In this document: piece by piece, positions 7,344 through 16,011 of the stretch
Layout of the letters: every line of letters begins with the position of its first letter
Numbering within the stretch: the stretch's first letter is position 1
From: DASPLH01 sp035627675
Lineage (GTDB): Bacteria; Acidobacteriota; Terriglobia; Terriglobales; Acidobacteriaceae
Length of the DNA: 38,983 bases
Direction of reading: 5' to 3'
NCBI GenBank assembly: GCA_035627675.1
Contig: DASPLH010000264.1
Coordinates: forward strand, 1-38,983
Notes under the pieces: model-generated
What the model saw: the letters and a program-made list of their open reading frames with translations, nothing else
What the model was told of the DNA's origin: nothing
Database searches by the model: none
Program-made: the position numbers and the translations under genes

Positions 7344-7386
7344 GAGTCTCGCAGTCGCGTAGAACCGAATCGCGACTTCGCGACTC
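7344..7386. repeat. Quasi-palindromic word repeat in the nuoD-nuoE spacer
   Basis: The arms 7344-7359 and 7371-7386 are 16 bases each with two mismatches, and the loop is 11 bases. They are built from reiterated AGTCGC/GCGACT words. There is no T-run, so it is not a simple terminator. It could affect mRNA stability between the D and E cistrons. Confidence 0.7.
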
Positions 7387-7407
7387 GCAGCTTCGAAACT
7401 CATTCAT

Positions 7408-7893
7408 ATGAAATTTTCCGACCAACTTGAAGCGCGCTTTGCGGAGATGATCACGCACTACCCGACGAAGCGCTCCATCCTGGTGCCGTTCCTGCTGTAC
7501 ATCCAGGACGAACTCGGATACCTGACGGACGAGGCGATCCATGAGATCGGGCAGAGGCTGGAGCTCAGCGATCTCGAGGTCCGCAACGTCATCAGCTACT
7601 ACTCGATGCTGCGCACCAAGCCTGCGGGCAAGTACAACGTGCAGGTCTGCACGAATATCTCGTGCCTGCTGCGTGGCGGCGAAGACGCCCTGGAGCACGT
7701 CAGGAAGCGCCTCGGGGTGCCGGTCAACAAAGGCGTCACGGAAGACGGCGTGTTCTCGGTGGAAGAAGTCGAGTGCATCGGAGCCTGTAGCTGGGCTCCC
7801 GCGATGCAGGTCAACTACGACTTCCACGAGAACCTGACGCCCGAGAAGATTGACGCGATTCTCGACGAGTACCGAACGAAGGCGGAGCAATAA
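7408..7893 (+). CDS. nuoE: NADH-quinone oxidoreductase subunit E, cluster 1
   Basis: 161 residues. The 24-kDa-type thioredoxin-fold subunit of the NADH module, which carries the [2Fe-2S] cluster N1a. The four ligands are visible as C81 and C86 (VCTNISC) and C123 and C127 (ECIGACSWAP). The helical N-terminal part 'HYPTKRSILVPFLLYIQDELGYL' is typical of the family. It is the first of the three NADH-module genes E-F-G, which exist only in this cluster within the window. The Shine-Dalgarno sequence is weak. The spacers on both sides are hairpin-rich. Confidence 0.97.
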   Translation: MKFSDQLEARFAEMITHYPTKRSILVPFLLYIQDELGYLTDEAIHEIGQRLELSDLEVRNVISYYSMLRTKPAGKYNVQVCTNISCLLRGGEDALEHVRKRLGVPVNKGVTEDGVFSVEEVECIGACSWAPAMQVNYDFHENLTPEKIDAILDEYRTKAEQ

Positions 7894-7908
7894 GGATCTG
7901 GCCATCTC

Positions 7909-7974
7909 GCCATCGTGCCGACGTTTCATCGGCGCAATGACAATTGAACGACACGGCTGCCGATCGACGATGGC
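7909..7974. repeat. Nested inverted repeats in the nuoE-nuoF spacer
   Basis: GCCATCGT (7909-7916) pairs with ACGATGGC (7967-7974). Inside lies GCCGA (7917-7921) with TCGGC (7929-7933). The spacer reuses the words CATCG/CGATG and GGCC several times, like the other spacers around the NADH-module genes. Confidence 0.5.
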
Positions 7975-8007
7975 TCGATGAAACGGTGGCCTGGTGAACC
8001 GATCAAA

Positions 8008-9330
8008 ATGGCATACCTGGTTTCCCATCCCGATGAGGTAAGAGTCGTATCGAGCCGGTTTGGCAAGGGTGCGGCTGACATCAATCGGTACCTCGAACTC
8101 GACGGCTATAAGGCTGTGCAGAAAGCGCTGCAGATGGGCGCGGACGGAATCATCAACGAGATGAAGACGTCGAACCTGCGCGGCCGCGGCGGCGCCGGCT
8201 TCCCCACGGGCATGAAGTGGTCCTTCGTGCCGAAGGAGAGCGCCAAGCCGAAGTACGTGCTGTGCAACGGCGACGAGTCCGAGCCCGGCACCTGCAAGGA
8301 TCGCCTCATCTTCGAGCACGACCCGCACGCCGTCATCGAGGGCGTGATGATTGCCGCCATCGCCGTAGGCTCGCACCACGGTTACATCTACATTCGCGGC
8401 GAGTATCGCTACCTCTCCGAGATCATGCAGAAGGCCATCGCCGACGCCTACGCGAAGGGCTTCCTCGGAAAGAACATCTTCGGCAGCGGGTATGACCTCG
8501 ACATTTACTGGCACGGCGGCGCTGGGGCCTACGAGGTCGGCGAAGAGTCGGCGCTGATGGAGTCGCTCGAAGGCAAGCGCGGGGTGCCTCGCATCCGTCC
8601 TCCCTTCCCTGCCGTGGTGGGACTGTGGGGCGGGCCGACGGTCATCAACAACGCCGAGACGCTCGCGACCGTCCCGCACATCATGATGATGGGCGGCCAG
8701 AAGTACGCCGAGATCGGCACGCCACGCAACGGCGGAACGCGCCTGTTCTGCATGAGCGGACACGTGGAAAAGCCCGGCGTGTACGAAATGCCGCTCGGGT
8801 ACAACCTGAAGAAGCTGATCTACGAGGTCTCGGGTGGAATTTCGAACGGGCGCAATCTCAAGGCCGTCGTTCCGGGTGGATCGTCGGTCCCCTGCCTCAC
8901 GGCGGACGAGATCGATGTAGCGCTGGATTTCGACTCCATGATGAAGGCCGGCACGTTTCTCGGCTCCGGCGGCGTGGTGGTGATCGACGACGCTACCTGC
9001 ATCGTGAAGTTCGCGCTGCGAACCATCCAGTTCTACCGGCACGAGAGTTGCGGCTGGTGCATTCCCTGCCGCGAAGGCACAGACTGGCTCCAGAAGACAC
9101 TGACGCGCTTCCACAAGGGCGGCGGGCTGGCGAAGGACATCGACAACATCCGCTACCTGGCCGAGAACATGCTGGGACGCACCTTCTGTCCACTGGGCGA
9201 TGCGGCAGCAATGCCGATCATCGGCTTCGTGAAGAAGTTCCGCGAGGAATTCGAAGCGCACCTGGAAGGACGTCCGTGCCCGTTTGAAGCGCACCCGGCG
9301 ATCAGTTCGCTGCCTGTGCTAACGCAATAG
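8008..9330 (+). CDS. nuoF: NADH-quinone oxidoreductase subunit F, cluster 1
   Basis: 440 residues. The 51-kDa-type subunit binds NADH, FMN and the [4Fe-4S] cluster N3. FMN loop: RGRGGAGFPTGMKW (58-71). NADH-binding segment: CNGDESEPGTCKDR (86-99). N3 ligands: C348, C351 and C354 (ESCGWCIPC) and C394 (TFCPLGDAA). I chose the ATG at 8008 because MAYLVSHPDEVRVV fits family N-termini. An in-frame ATG at 7978 would add ten residues encoded inside the repeat-like spacer. This subunit defines cluster 1 as NADH-using. No counterpart exists in cluster 2. Confidence 0.97.
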   Translation: MAYLVSHPDEVRVVSSRFGKGAADINRYLELDGYKAVQKALQMGADGIINEMKTSNLRGRGGAGFPTGMKWSFVPKESAKPKYVLCNGDESEPGTCKDRLIFEHDPHAVIEGVMIAAIAVGSHHGYIYIRGEYRYLSEIMQKAIADAYAKGFLGKNIFGSGYDLDIYWHGGAGAYEVGEESALMESLEGKRGVPRIRPPFPAVVGLWGGPTVINNAETLATVPHIMMMGGQKYAEIGTPRNGGTRLFCMSGHVEKPGVYEMPLGYNLKKLIYEVSGGISNGRNLKAVVPGGSSVPCLTADEIDVALDFDSMMKAGTFLGSGGVVVIDDATCIVKFALRTIQFYRHESCGWCIPCREGTDWLQKTLTRFHKGGGLAKDIDNIRYLAENMLGRTFCPLGDAAAMPIIGFVKKFREEFEAHLEGRPCPFEAHPAISSLPVLTQ

Positions 9331-9457
9331 GAAGATCGGATCAACGGTCCATCTGGCCACCATGCCACCGGACCTACATCAACGTGGACGAGATCCACAG
9401 CGATCGGGAGAACCTCTGATGTCGGCGGTGACCCGATGAACAGATGAATAGATATCA

Positions 9458-11836
9458 ATGGCTGACGCACCGAAGTTGGTAAACATCACGGTCAACGGAA
9501 AGCAGATCACGGCCGCGCAAGGCACGCTGCTGATCGAAGCCTGCAAGCAGGTCGGCATCGAAGTGCCTTCCTTCTGCTACTACCCCGGCCTGTCGCTCCA
9601 GGGCGCCTGTCGCATGTGCCTGGTGGAGATCGAGAAGATGCCAAAGCTGCAAACGGCCTGCACGACGCCGATTGCGGAAGGCATGGTCGTCCAGACCGAG
9701 AGCGAGAAAGTTGTGCAGGCCCGCAAGAGCATGCTGGAACTGCTCCTGGCGAACCATCCGCTGGACTGCCCGGTTTGCGACGCCGGCGGCCAGTGCGAGC
9801 TCCAGGACATGACATTCACGTACGGGGCGGCCGAGTCGAAGTTCATCGACATCAAGTCGCACCGTGACGAGCAGCAGTGGTCTCCGGTGGTTTACTTTGA
9901 CCGTCCCCGCTGCATCCTTTGCTACCGCTGCGTGCGCGTGTGCGGCGAGGGCATGGACGTGTGGGCTCTCGGCATCCAGAACCGCGGCCAGGGCTCGGTC
10001 ATCGCTCCGAACAAGCAGGATCATCTCGAGTGCGAAGAGTGCGGCATGTGCATCGACATCTGCCCGGTCGGAGCGCTCACCAGCGGCGCATACCGCTACA
10101 AGACGCGCCCGTGGGAGATGAACCACGTCAGCACCGTGTGCACGCACTGCGGCGACGGCTGCATCACCACACTCGGCGTCCGCCGCCACGAGAGCGGCAC
10201 GGAGATCGTGCGCGGCGACAACCGCGACAAGAGCGGCGTGAACGGCGACTTCCTCTGCATCAAGGGACGCTATGCGTTCGACTTCACGCAGCGTGAAGAC
10301 CGGATCAAGCAGCCGCTGGTCAAGCGCGACGGCAAGTTCGTCCCCGTCACCTGGGCTGAGGCCATCGAGATGGTCGCGGTGAAGTTCCAGCAGGTTGTCG
10401 CGGAACACGGACCGCAGGCGATCGGCGTCATCGGTTCCAACCGGACGACGAACGAGGAGAGCTATCTGCTCCAGAAGTTCGCTCGGCTGGCGCTGAAGAC
10501 CAACAACATCGACCACCACCGCACGGCGGACTTCCCGGCCTTCGCCGGCGCGATTGCGGAAACGAAGGCGCAGACGGCTTCGATGGCGGACGTGTTCAAC
10601 GCCCCGGCGATCCTGCTGATCGGCAACAACCCGACGGACCAGCACCCGCTGCTCGCGTGGCAGATCCGCAACAACGTACGGCTGCACCGCGCCAGGCTCT
10701 ACCTGGTGAACTCCACGGACATCAAGCTGCGGCGACAGGCGGTGCAGCGAGTGATCGTGCCGGAGGGAACCGAACCCGCGCTGGTTCGCTACCTGGCGGG
10801 CGACGATGGCTTCGCGCAGGCTCTCACCAGCGGCGATCTGAAGACGGAGAACCTGACAGCGCTGCGCGACGCGCTGCGCGCCGAGCAGAACCTTGTCGTG
10901 ATCTTCGGCAGCGAACTCCGCGGCGGCGACGTTTCGACGCTGGTGAAGTGGGGAGCCGCCCAGGGCGCGAAGTTCATCTGCCTGGGCGACTATGCGAATT
11001 CGCGCGGGGCAGCCGACATGGGACTCTACCCCGATCTGCTGCCGGGGTACGTTCCGGTGGCAGCCTCGACGAAGTTCCACGACGAGTGGTCCGCCGACGT
11101 GCCGGCCATGGTCGGCATGGGCATCGCCGAGATGATGAGTGCGGCGAAGTCCGGCGCGCTGAAGGCGCTGTACGTGGTCGGGTCGAACCCGGTGAGCCGC
11201 TACGAGGTGGATCCGTTCGCGTTGAACGCTCCTTTCGTGGTCGTGCAGGACATGTTCATGACCGAGACCGCGCTGGCAGCCGATGTCGTGCTGCCAGTCG
11301 CCAGTGCCTATGAGAAGCAGGGCACGTTCACGAACACCTGCGGCGATCTCCAGATGGTGAAAAAGGCAGGCGATGTTTCGGGCGTCAAGACGGATTTCGA
11401 GATCATCGTGCGACTGGCGGAAAAGATGGGCTTCCCCGTTCGCAGGCTGGTGCCCTATGGCGGCGCGGTTCACGCCGACCTGGGCCAGAGCCGCGGAGCG
11501 CAGATGGGCGAGGCCGACCGCCACGCGGTGTGGCTCGAGTCGAGAAACATGGAGCCGCGTGTCAGCCCGCTGGATCCCATGGCAATGCTGGACGAACTCC
11601 AGCGGCTTGTCCCCGGATATGACATCTCGCGCCTGAACCTGATGTCGGGCGGGTACGAGCACACCGAGCTGGTGCAGATCACGCCGGCCAATATTCCAAG
11701 CCATCCGGAGATGATCGTGCCGTCGAACGACACGCTGTTTACCTCCGGCACGCTGGGACGCTTTTCGCGAGTTCTGAATTCAGTGATCGAGAGCGAGCGC
11801 AAGACGCCGGCGGATAAGGAAGTCGCAGCCGATTAG
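9458..11836 (+). CDS. nuoG: NADH-quinone oxidoreductase subunit G, cluster 1
   Basis: 792 residues. The 75-kDa-type subunit is the electron wire of the NADH module. All cluster ligands are present: [2Fe-2S] N1b C40, C51, C54, C68; N5 H100, C104, C107, C113; N4-type ferredoxin motifs C152/155/158/162 and C192/195/198/202; and the extra cluster N7 C228/231/235/267, which occurs only in some bacteria. A molybdopterin-oxidoreductase-like domain (about 225-700) follows, without a catalytic role in complex I. From NuoG electrons should pass to NuoI and then NuoB, and neither is encoded in this cluster. A 127-base spacer with repeated GGCCA/GATCG words precedes the gene. Confidence 0.97.
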   Translation: MADAPKLVNITVNGKQITAAQGTLLIEACKQVGIEVPSFCYYPGLSLQGACRMCLVEIEKMPKLQTACTTPIAEGMVVQTESEKVVQARKSMLELLLANHPLDCPVCDAGGQCELQDMTFTYGAAESKFIDIKSHRDEQQWSPVVYFDRPRCILCYRCVRVCGEGMDVWALGIQNRGQGSVIAPNKQDHLECEECGMCIDICPVGALTSGAYRYKTRPWEMNHVSTVCTHCGDGCITTLGVRRHESGTEIVRGDNRDKSGVNGDFLCIKGRYAFDFTQREDRIKQPLVKRDGKFVPVTWAEAIEMVAVKFQQVVAEHGPQAIGVIGSNRTTNEESYLLQKFARLALKTNNIDHHRTADFPAFAGAIAETKAQTASMADVFNAPAILLIGNNPTDQHPLLAWQIRNNVRLHRARLYLVNSTDIKLRRQAVQRVIVPEGTEPALVRYLAGDDGFAQALTSGDLKTENLTALRDALRAEQNLVVIFGSELRGGDVSTLVKWGAAQGAKFICLGDYANSRGAADMGLYPDLLPGYVPVAASTKFHDEWSADVPAMVGMGIAEMMSAAKSGALKALYVVGSNPVSRYEVDPFALNAPFVVVQDMFMTETALAADVVLPVASAYEKQGTFTNTCGDLQMVKKAGDVSGVKTDFEIIVRLAEKMGFPVRRLVPYGGAVHADLGQSRGAQMGEADRHAVWLESRNMEPRVSPLDPMAMLDELQRLVPGYDISRLNLMSGGYEHTELVQITPANIPSHPEMIVPSNDTLFTSGTLGRFSRVLNSVIESERKTPADKEVAAD

Positions 11837-11842
11837 CAACGT

Positions 11843-11868
11843 GCCCGGGCGCGTTGCGTGGCCCGGGC
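11843..11868 (+). other. GC hairpin in the nuoG-nuoH spacer
   Basis: GCCCGGGC at 11843-11850 and 11861-11868 can form an 8-bp stem with a 10-base loop, seven bases after the nuoG stop. There is no T-run, so attenuation or mRNA protection between the soluble (E-F-G) and membrane (H-N) cistrons is more likely than full termination. Confidence 0.6.
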
Positions 11869-11915
11869 TTGTAAGTTCCTGACGTTGGCCGCCCCAGAAG
11901 GGCACAAAGACACGA

Positions 11916-12986
11916 ATGAACGCCGTTACTACATTCCTGCTGGTCGCAATCGTAAAGATCGTCATCACGGTGGTGGTGCTGCTCACGATCGTCGCTTACA
12001 CCGTGTGGCTGGAACGCAAGGTCGTCGGGCGCATGCAGAACCGCTGGGGGCCCTCGCGCGTCGGCCCCTTCGGGCTGCTGCAACCGCTGGCGGATGGAAT
12101 CAAGTTCATCCTCAAGGAAGACCTGACGCCGCCGTACGTCAACAAGCCGATCTACATCCTGGCGCCGGTGCTCGCGCTGGTGATGGCCCTGACCACGATC
12201 GCGCTGATCCCGATCGGCCCGGTGGTGAGTACCCTCGGAATTTCGACACCGATCCAGATCACCGGCGTGGTGGATGGCAACGGCAATCCGACCGACATCA
12301 GTATCGGGTTGCTCATCATCCTGGGCATCACGTCGCTGGGCGTTTATGGAATCGCGCTGGCGGGCTGGTCTTCCAACTCGAAATACTCGCTGCTCGGCTC
12401 GCTTCGCGCGAGCGCGCAGATGGTCAGCTATGAAATCGCGCTTGGCCTGTCGCTGGTCGGCGTGCTGATCCTGGCCGGCACTTTCAGCCTGCGCGAGATC
12501 GTGGACCAGCAGCAGGGGGCCTGGCTCGGGTTCATCCCCAAGTGGAACATCTTCAAGGGACAGTTCATCGCGTTCTTTATTTACCTGATGGCCGCTTTTG
12601 CCGAGACGAACCGCGTTCCCTTCGATCTTCCCGAGGCGGAGACCGAACTGGTCGCCGGTTATCACACCGAATACAGCGCGATGAAGTTTGCCATGTTCTT
12701 CATGGCCGAGTACGCCAACATGGTGAGCGTCGCATGTCTGGCGTCGGTGCTCTTCCTCGGCGGATGGAGCGGCCCGGTATTCGGACCGCCGATCCTACAG
12801 GCGCTTCTGCCGGTGTTCTGGTTCCTGTTGCGCGTGCTGTTCTTCCTGTTCCTGTACATCTGGATTCGCGGCACGCTGCCGCGCTTCCGTTATGACCAGC
12901 TGATGGCGTTCGGATGGAAGTTCCTCTTCCCGCTTGCGCTGGCAAACATTGTGATCACCGGGCTGGTGGTCGCGTTGCAGTCCTAA
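11916..12986 (+). CDS. nuoH: NADH-quinone oxidoreductase subunit H, cluster 1
   Basis: 356 residues. A membrane subunit that links the peripheral and membrane arms and forms the quinone tunnel. Signatures: 'LERKVVGRMQNRWGPSRVGPFGLLQPLADGIKFILKED' over the first cytoplasmic loop, 'AQMVSYEIALGL', and 'AETNRVPFDLPEAETELVAGYHTEY' with the conserved glutamates. 'YIWIRGTLPRFRYDQLM' ends the family core. Length is about normal (330-360). The next gene should be nuoI, but only an 80-base hairpin-bearing spacer lies before nuoJ. Confidence 0.97.
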   Translation: MNAVTTFLLVAIVKIVITVVVLLTIVAYTVWLERKVVGRMQNRWGPSRVGPFGLLQPLADGIKFILKEDLTPPYVNKPIYILAPVLALVMALTTIALIPIGPVVSTLGISTPIQITGVVDGNGNPTDISIGLLIILGITSLGVYGIALAGWSSNSKYSLLGSLRASAQMVSYEIALGLSLVGVLILAGTFSLREIVDQQQGAWLGFIPKWNIFKGQFIAFFIYLMAAFAETNRVPFDLPEAETELVAGYHTEYSAMKFAMFFMAEYANMVSVACLASVLFLGGWSGPVFGPPILQALLPVFWFLLRVLFFLFLYIWIRGTLPRFRYDQLMAFGWKFLFPLALANIVITGLVVALQS

Positions 12987-13001
12987 CGTTACGTTGTGCG
13001 T

Positions 13002-13019
13002 CCGGCCCTGCGGGGCCGG
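13002..13019 (+). other. GC hairpin at the place where nuoI would normally lie
   Basis: CCGGCCC (13002-13008) and GGGCCGG (13013-13019) form a 7-bp stem with a TGCG loop, between the nuoH stop and the nuoJ start. No T-run follows. Confidence 0.6.
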
Positions 13020-13066
13020 CACTCGGCTCCGTAGACAGTTGCTCTGCGGATGCTCTGGGACAAACG

Positions 13067-13570
13067 ATGCTGCACACAGTTCTGTTCTTAGTCTTCGGCG
13101 CGATCTGCGTGGGCGGTGCGATCAACCTGCTCGCCCAGAAACACCCGATCAGCAGCGCGCTTTCGCTGATCGTGGTGATGGGCTCGCTGGCGTGCCTGTA
13201 CCTGCTGCTGGGCGCGGAGTTCGCCGCGATCATCCAGGTCATCATCTACGCAGGCGCCATCATGGTGCTCTTCGTCTTCACGATCATGTTGCTGAACGCG
13301 GGGGAGGAAGAGCGCACGAAGGGCAGCCGCATCGCCACCATCTTCGGCGTGCCGGGATTGCTGATCGGCGGCCTGGTCGGCGCCTGGGTGATACTGCGCG
13401 GAAGCGAAGATCAGACCTCCCTGAGCGTTGGCCAGTTCTACGGCAGCGCCGAGGGCGTAGGACGCCTGCTCTTCCGCGACTTCCTACTGCCCTTCGAAGT
13501 CACATCGATCCTCATCCTGATCGCCATCATGGGCGCTGTGGTTCTGGCGCGCCCCAGGGGAGAAGAGTAG
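13067..13570 (+). CDS. nuoJ: NADH-quinone oxidoreductase subunit J, cluster 1
   Basis: 167 residues with five predicted membrane segments. The start MLHTVLFLVFGAICVGGAINLL at 13067 is preceded by a CTGGGA sequence. The frame is open upstream to 12914, but that overlaps nuoH and is not coding. 'HPISSALSLIVVMGSLACLYLLLGAEF' and 'IIQVIIYAGAIMVLFVFTIMLL', including the pi-bulge helix region of transmembrane segment 3, are typical. The nuoK start follows the stop with no gap. Confidence 0.96.
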   Translation: MLHTVLFLVFGAICVGGAINLLAQKHPISSALSLIVVMGSLACLYLLLGAEFAAIIQVIIYAGAIMVLFVFTIMLLNAGEEERTKGSRIATIFGVPGLLIGGLVGAWVILRGSEDQTSLSVGQFYGSAEGVGRLLFRDFLLPFEVTSILILIAIMGAVVLARPRGEE

Positions 13571-13873
13571 ATGGTCCCGTTGTCCTGGTACCTGTTGCTG
13601 AGTGCCGTGCTCTTTGCCTGCGGCGTTGCGGGGTTCCTCCTGAAACGCAACATCATCACGATCTTCATGTCGATCGAGTTGATGCTCAACGCGGTGAACC
13701 TGTCGTTCATCGCGTTCGCGTCCCGCTGGCAGGCGCTCAGCGGTCACATCTTCGTGTTCTTCGTCATGGTCGTGGCGGCCGCCGAGGCTGCCGTGGGACT
13801 GGCAATCATCATCTCGGTTTTCCGCACGCGTGAAACGCTCAACGTGGACCGCGTGAACCTGCTCAAACTATGA
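13571..13873 (+). CDS. nuoK: NADH-quinone oxidoreductase subunit K, cluster 1
   Basis: 100 residues and three membrane helices, homologous to MrpC. The two buried glutamates needed for proton transfer are present in 'MSIELMLNAVNL' and 'AAAEAAVGLAI'. 'FRTRETLNVDRVNLLKL' is a normal C-terminus. It abuts nuoJ and overlaps the nuoL start by 4 bases (ATGA), indicating translational coupling. Confidence 0.97.
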   Translation: MVPLSWYLLLSAVLFACGVAGFLLKRNIITIFMSIELMLNAVNLSFIAFASRWQALSGHIFVFFVMVVAAAEAAVGLAIIISVFRTRETLNVDRVNLLKL

Positions 13874-16011
13874 GTCTGCATCTCTGGTTGATCCCGGTGT
13901 TGCCGCTGGCCGGCGCCGCAATCAACGGCCTGTTCGGGAGACGCTTCTCCAACAAGGCCGTGAACGCGGTGGCGCTGACGTTCACCGCGGCCTCCTTTGC
14001 CTGGGCCGCAATGGTCGCCGTGCGGTTCCTCGGCATGCCCGCCGAACAGGTGCCGCACCTCGAGCACTACGCCGACTGGCTGCGCCTCGGCAGCTTCCGC
14101 ATCGAGTTCGGCCTGTACCTCGACCAGCTCTCGATGGTGATGATGCTGATCGTGACCGGCGTGGGCTTCCTCATCCACGTTTACGCGGCGGGCTACATGG
14201 CGCACGAGGGCGGGTACTACAGGTTCTTTTCGTACCTGAACCTGTTCATGTTCTTCATGCTCACCCTGGTGCTGGCGAACAACTACCTGCTGATGTTCGT
14301 CGGATGGGAAGGCGTGGGACTCGCGTCGTACCTGCTGATCGGGTTCTACTTCCGGCGCGACTCGGCGGCGAACGCCGGCAAGAAAGCGTTCATCACCAAC
14401 CGCATCGGCGACTTCGGCTTCCTGGTCGCGCTGTTCCTGCTGGTGAAACACTTCGGCACGCTCCAGTACACGGAGGTCTTTCAGAAAGCAGCGCAGTACC
14501 CGGTCGAAATCGGCGCTGGCCTGCTGACGGCCATCGCGCTGCTGATGTTCGTCGGAGCGACCGGCAAGTCGGCGCAGATTCCGCTGTACGTCTGGCTGCC
14601 CGACGCCATGGAAGGCCCGACGCCCGTGTCGGCGCTGATTCACGCCGCCACGATGGTCACGGCAGGCGTGTACATGGTGTGCCGCTCGAACGCGATCTTC
14701 AGCCGTGCTCCGATCGCGCTGGAAGTGGTCGCGATCATCGGCGTGCTGACCGCACTCATGGCCGCGACCATCGGCATCACGCAGACCGACATCAAGCGCG
14801 TGCTCGCCTATTCCACGGTTTCGCAGCTCGGCTACATGTTCCTGGCCGCCGGTGTGGCTGCGTACTCGGCCGCGATCTTCCACCTGATGACGCATGCGTT
14901 TTTCAAAGCTCTGCTCTTCCTCGGCGCCGGGTCGGTGATTCACGCTTGCGGCGGCGAGCAGGACATGCGGCGAATGGGCGGCCTGCGAAGATACATCCCG
15001 TACACCTTCTGGACGATGGCGATCGCCACGCTCGCGATCACCGGAATCCCTGGCCTGGCGGGCTTCTTCTCCAAAGACGAGATCCTCTGGCAGGCGTTCG
15101 CCAGCCCGCACGGACACTGGGTGCTCTGGCTGCTTGGAGCGGTTACGGCGTTCATGACCAGCTTCTACATGTTCCGCCTGCTGTTCCTGACCTTCTTCAA
15201 TGAGTACCGCGGCGCGGAGGTCGAAGAGCACACTCCAGTGGCGGCGCACGCGAGCGCCAACACGCAAAGTCCCGAGCACGGCGGGCACACGCACACTGTG
15301 CCGGTCGGAGGACACGCTACCGTGGCACACGCCCCACAGCACGGGCACTCAGGCGGCGATCACGGCCGCCATGGCGCGCCGCACGAATCGCCGTGGGTGA
15401 TGGTGATCCCGCTGGTCCTGCTGGCAGTTCTCTCGGCCGTCGGCGGATACATCGGCATTCCGAAAGCGATGGGCGGCAACAACCACTTCGAGCACTTCCT
15501 TGCCCCGGTCATGCCGAGCCTTGCGTCCGATTCTGCGGGCCAGCACGGAAACAATGCGCTCGGACAGCACGCGATGGAGCCCAGGCAGGAGCAGACGCAG
15601 TCGCACGCAGACCACCAGACGGAACTCCTGCTGACGGGAGTCTCCGTGCTGATTGCCTTCGCCGGCGCCGGGTTGGCATGGCTTCTGTATGTCAAGCGCC
15701 GCGACATTCCGGGACGCGTGGCAGACAGTCTCGGCGGCCTGTATCGCGGAGTGCTCAACAAGTACTACGTGGATGAAATGTACGGAGCGGCTTTCATCCG
15801 TCCCCTGATCGGTCTGTCGCGAAGCGTGTTGTGGCGCGGAATCGATCAGCAGGCGATCGATCGCAGCATCAACAACGTCGCCGGCGGAACGACGGGTGTG
15901 AGCAACGGAGTGCGTCAGATCTACTCCGGTAATATCCGCAGCTACGCCGGATGGGTTTCGGCCGGTGCCGCGGTGGTTGTCTTCTACATGGTTTGGGTGG
16001 CCACGCGATGA
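13870..16011 (+). CDS. nuoL: NADH-quinone oxidoreductase subunit L, cluster 1, with a His-rich loop
   Basis: 713 residues. The distal antiporter-like proton-pumping subunit with its long lateral helix at the C-terminus. Pump residues are in place: E147 in 'GWEGVGLASYLLIGFY', K233 in 'TGKSAQIPLYVWLPDAMEGPTPVSALIHAATMVTAG', and the 'KRVLAYSTVSQLGYM' helix. Between transmembrane segments, residues about 454-505 form a hydrophilic insert with twelve histidines (for example HGHSGGDHGRHG), absent in this form from the paralogue at 26112-28253. The C-terminal 'LYRGVLNKYYVDEMYGAAFI' leads into the lateral helix. It overlaps both neighbours by 4 bases. Confidence 0.97.
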   Translation: MSLHLWLIPVLPLAGAAINGLFGRRFSNKAVNAVALTFTAASFAWAAMVAVRFLGMPAEQVPHLEHYADWLRLGSFRIEFGLYLDQLSMVMMLIVTGVGFLIHVYAAGYMAHEGGYYRFFSYLNLFMFFMLTLVLANNYLLMFVGWEGVGLASYLLIGFYFRRDSAANAGKKAFITNRIGDFGFLVALFLLVKHFGTLQYTEVFQKAAQYPVEIGAGLLTAIALLMFVGATGKSAQIPLYVWLPDAMEGPTPVSALIHAATMVTAGVYMVCRSNAIFSRAPIALEVVAIIGVLTALMAATIGITQTDIKRVLAYSTVSQLGYMFLAAGVAAYSAAIFHLMTHAFFKALLFLGAGSVIHACGGEQDMRRMGGLRRYIPYTFWTMAIATLAITGIPGLAGFFSKDEILWQAFASPHGHWVLWLLGAVTAFMTSFYMFRLLFLTFFNEYRGAEVEEHTPVAAHASANTQSPEHGGHTHTVPVGGHATVAHAPQHGHSGGDHGRHGAPHESPWVMVIPLVLLAVLSAVGGYIGIPKAMGGNNHFEHFLAPVMPSLASDSAGQHGNNALGQHAMEPRQEQTQSHADHQTELLLTGVSVLIAFAGAGLAWLLYVKRRDIPGRVADSLGGLYRGVLNKYYVDEMYGAAFIRPLIGLSRSVLWRGIDQQAIDRSINNVAGGTTGVSNGVRQIYSGNIRSYAGWVSAGAAVVVFYMVWVATR

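Noticed and set aside
7105..9294. Long minus-strand open frame of 729 codons over nuoD, nuoE and nuoF
   Set aside because: It is the mirror of GC-rich plus-strand genes, with His/Arg/Ala-rich composition and no motif. The plus-strand frames carry all the catalytic residues.
9455..11704. Minus-strand open frame of 749 codons opposite nuoG
   Set aside because: An antisense shadow caused by high GC. It starts and stops with the nuoG frame and has no recognisable domain.
11843..11868. Terminator ending the transcript after nuoG
   Set aside because: The stem is good but there is no T-run, and nuoH follows in the same direction and complex.
13744..15348. Minus-strand frame of 534 codons rich in Glu, Arg, His and Gln opposite nuoL1
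   Set aside because: Typical antisense of membrane-protein codons. No start site or motif.
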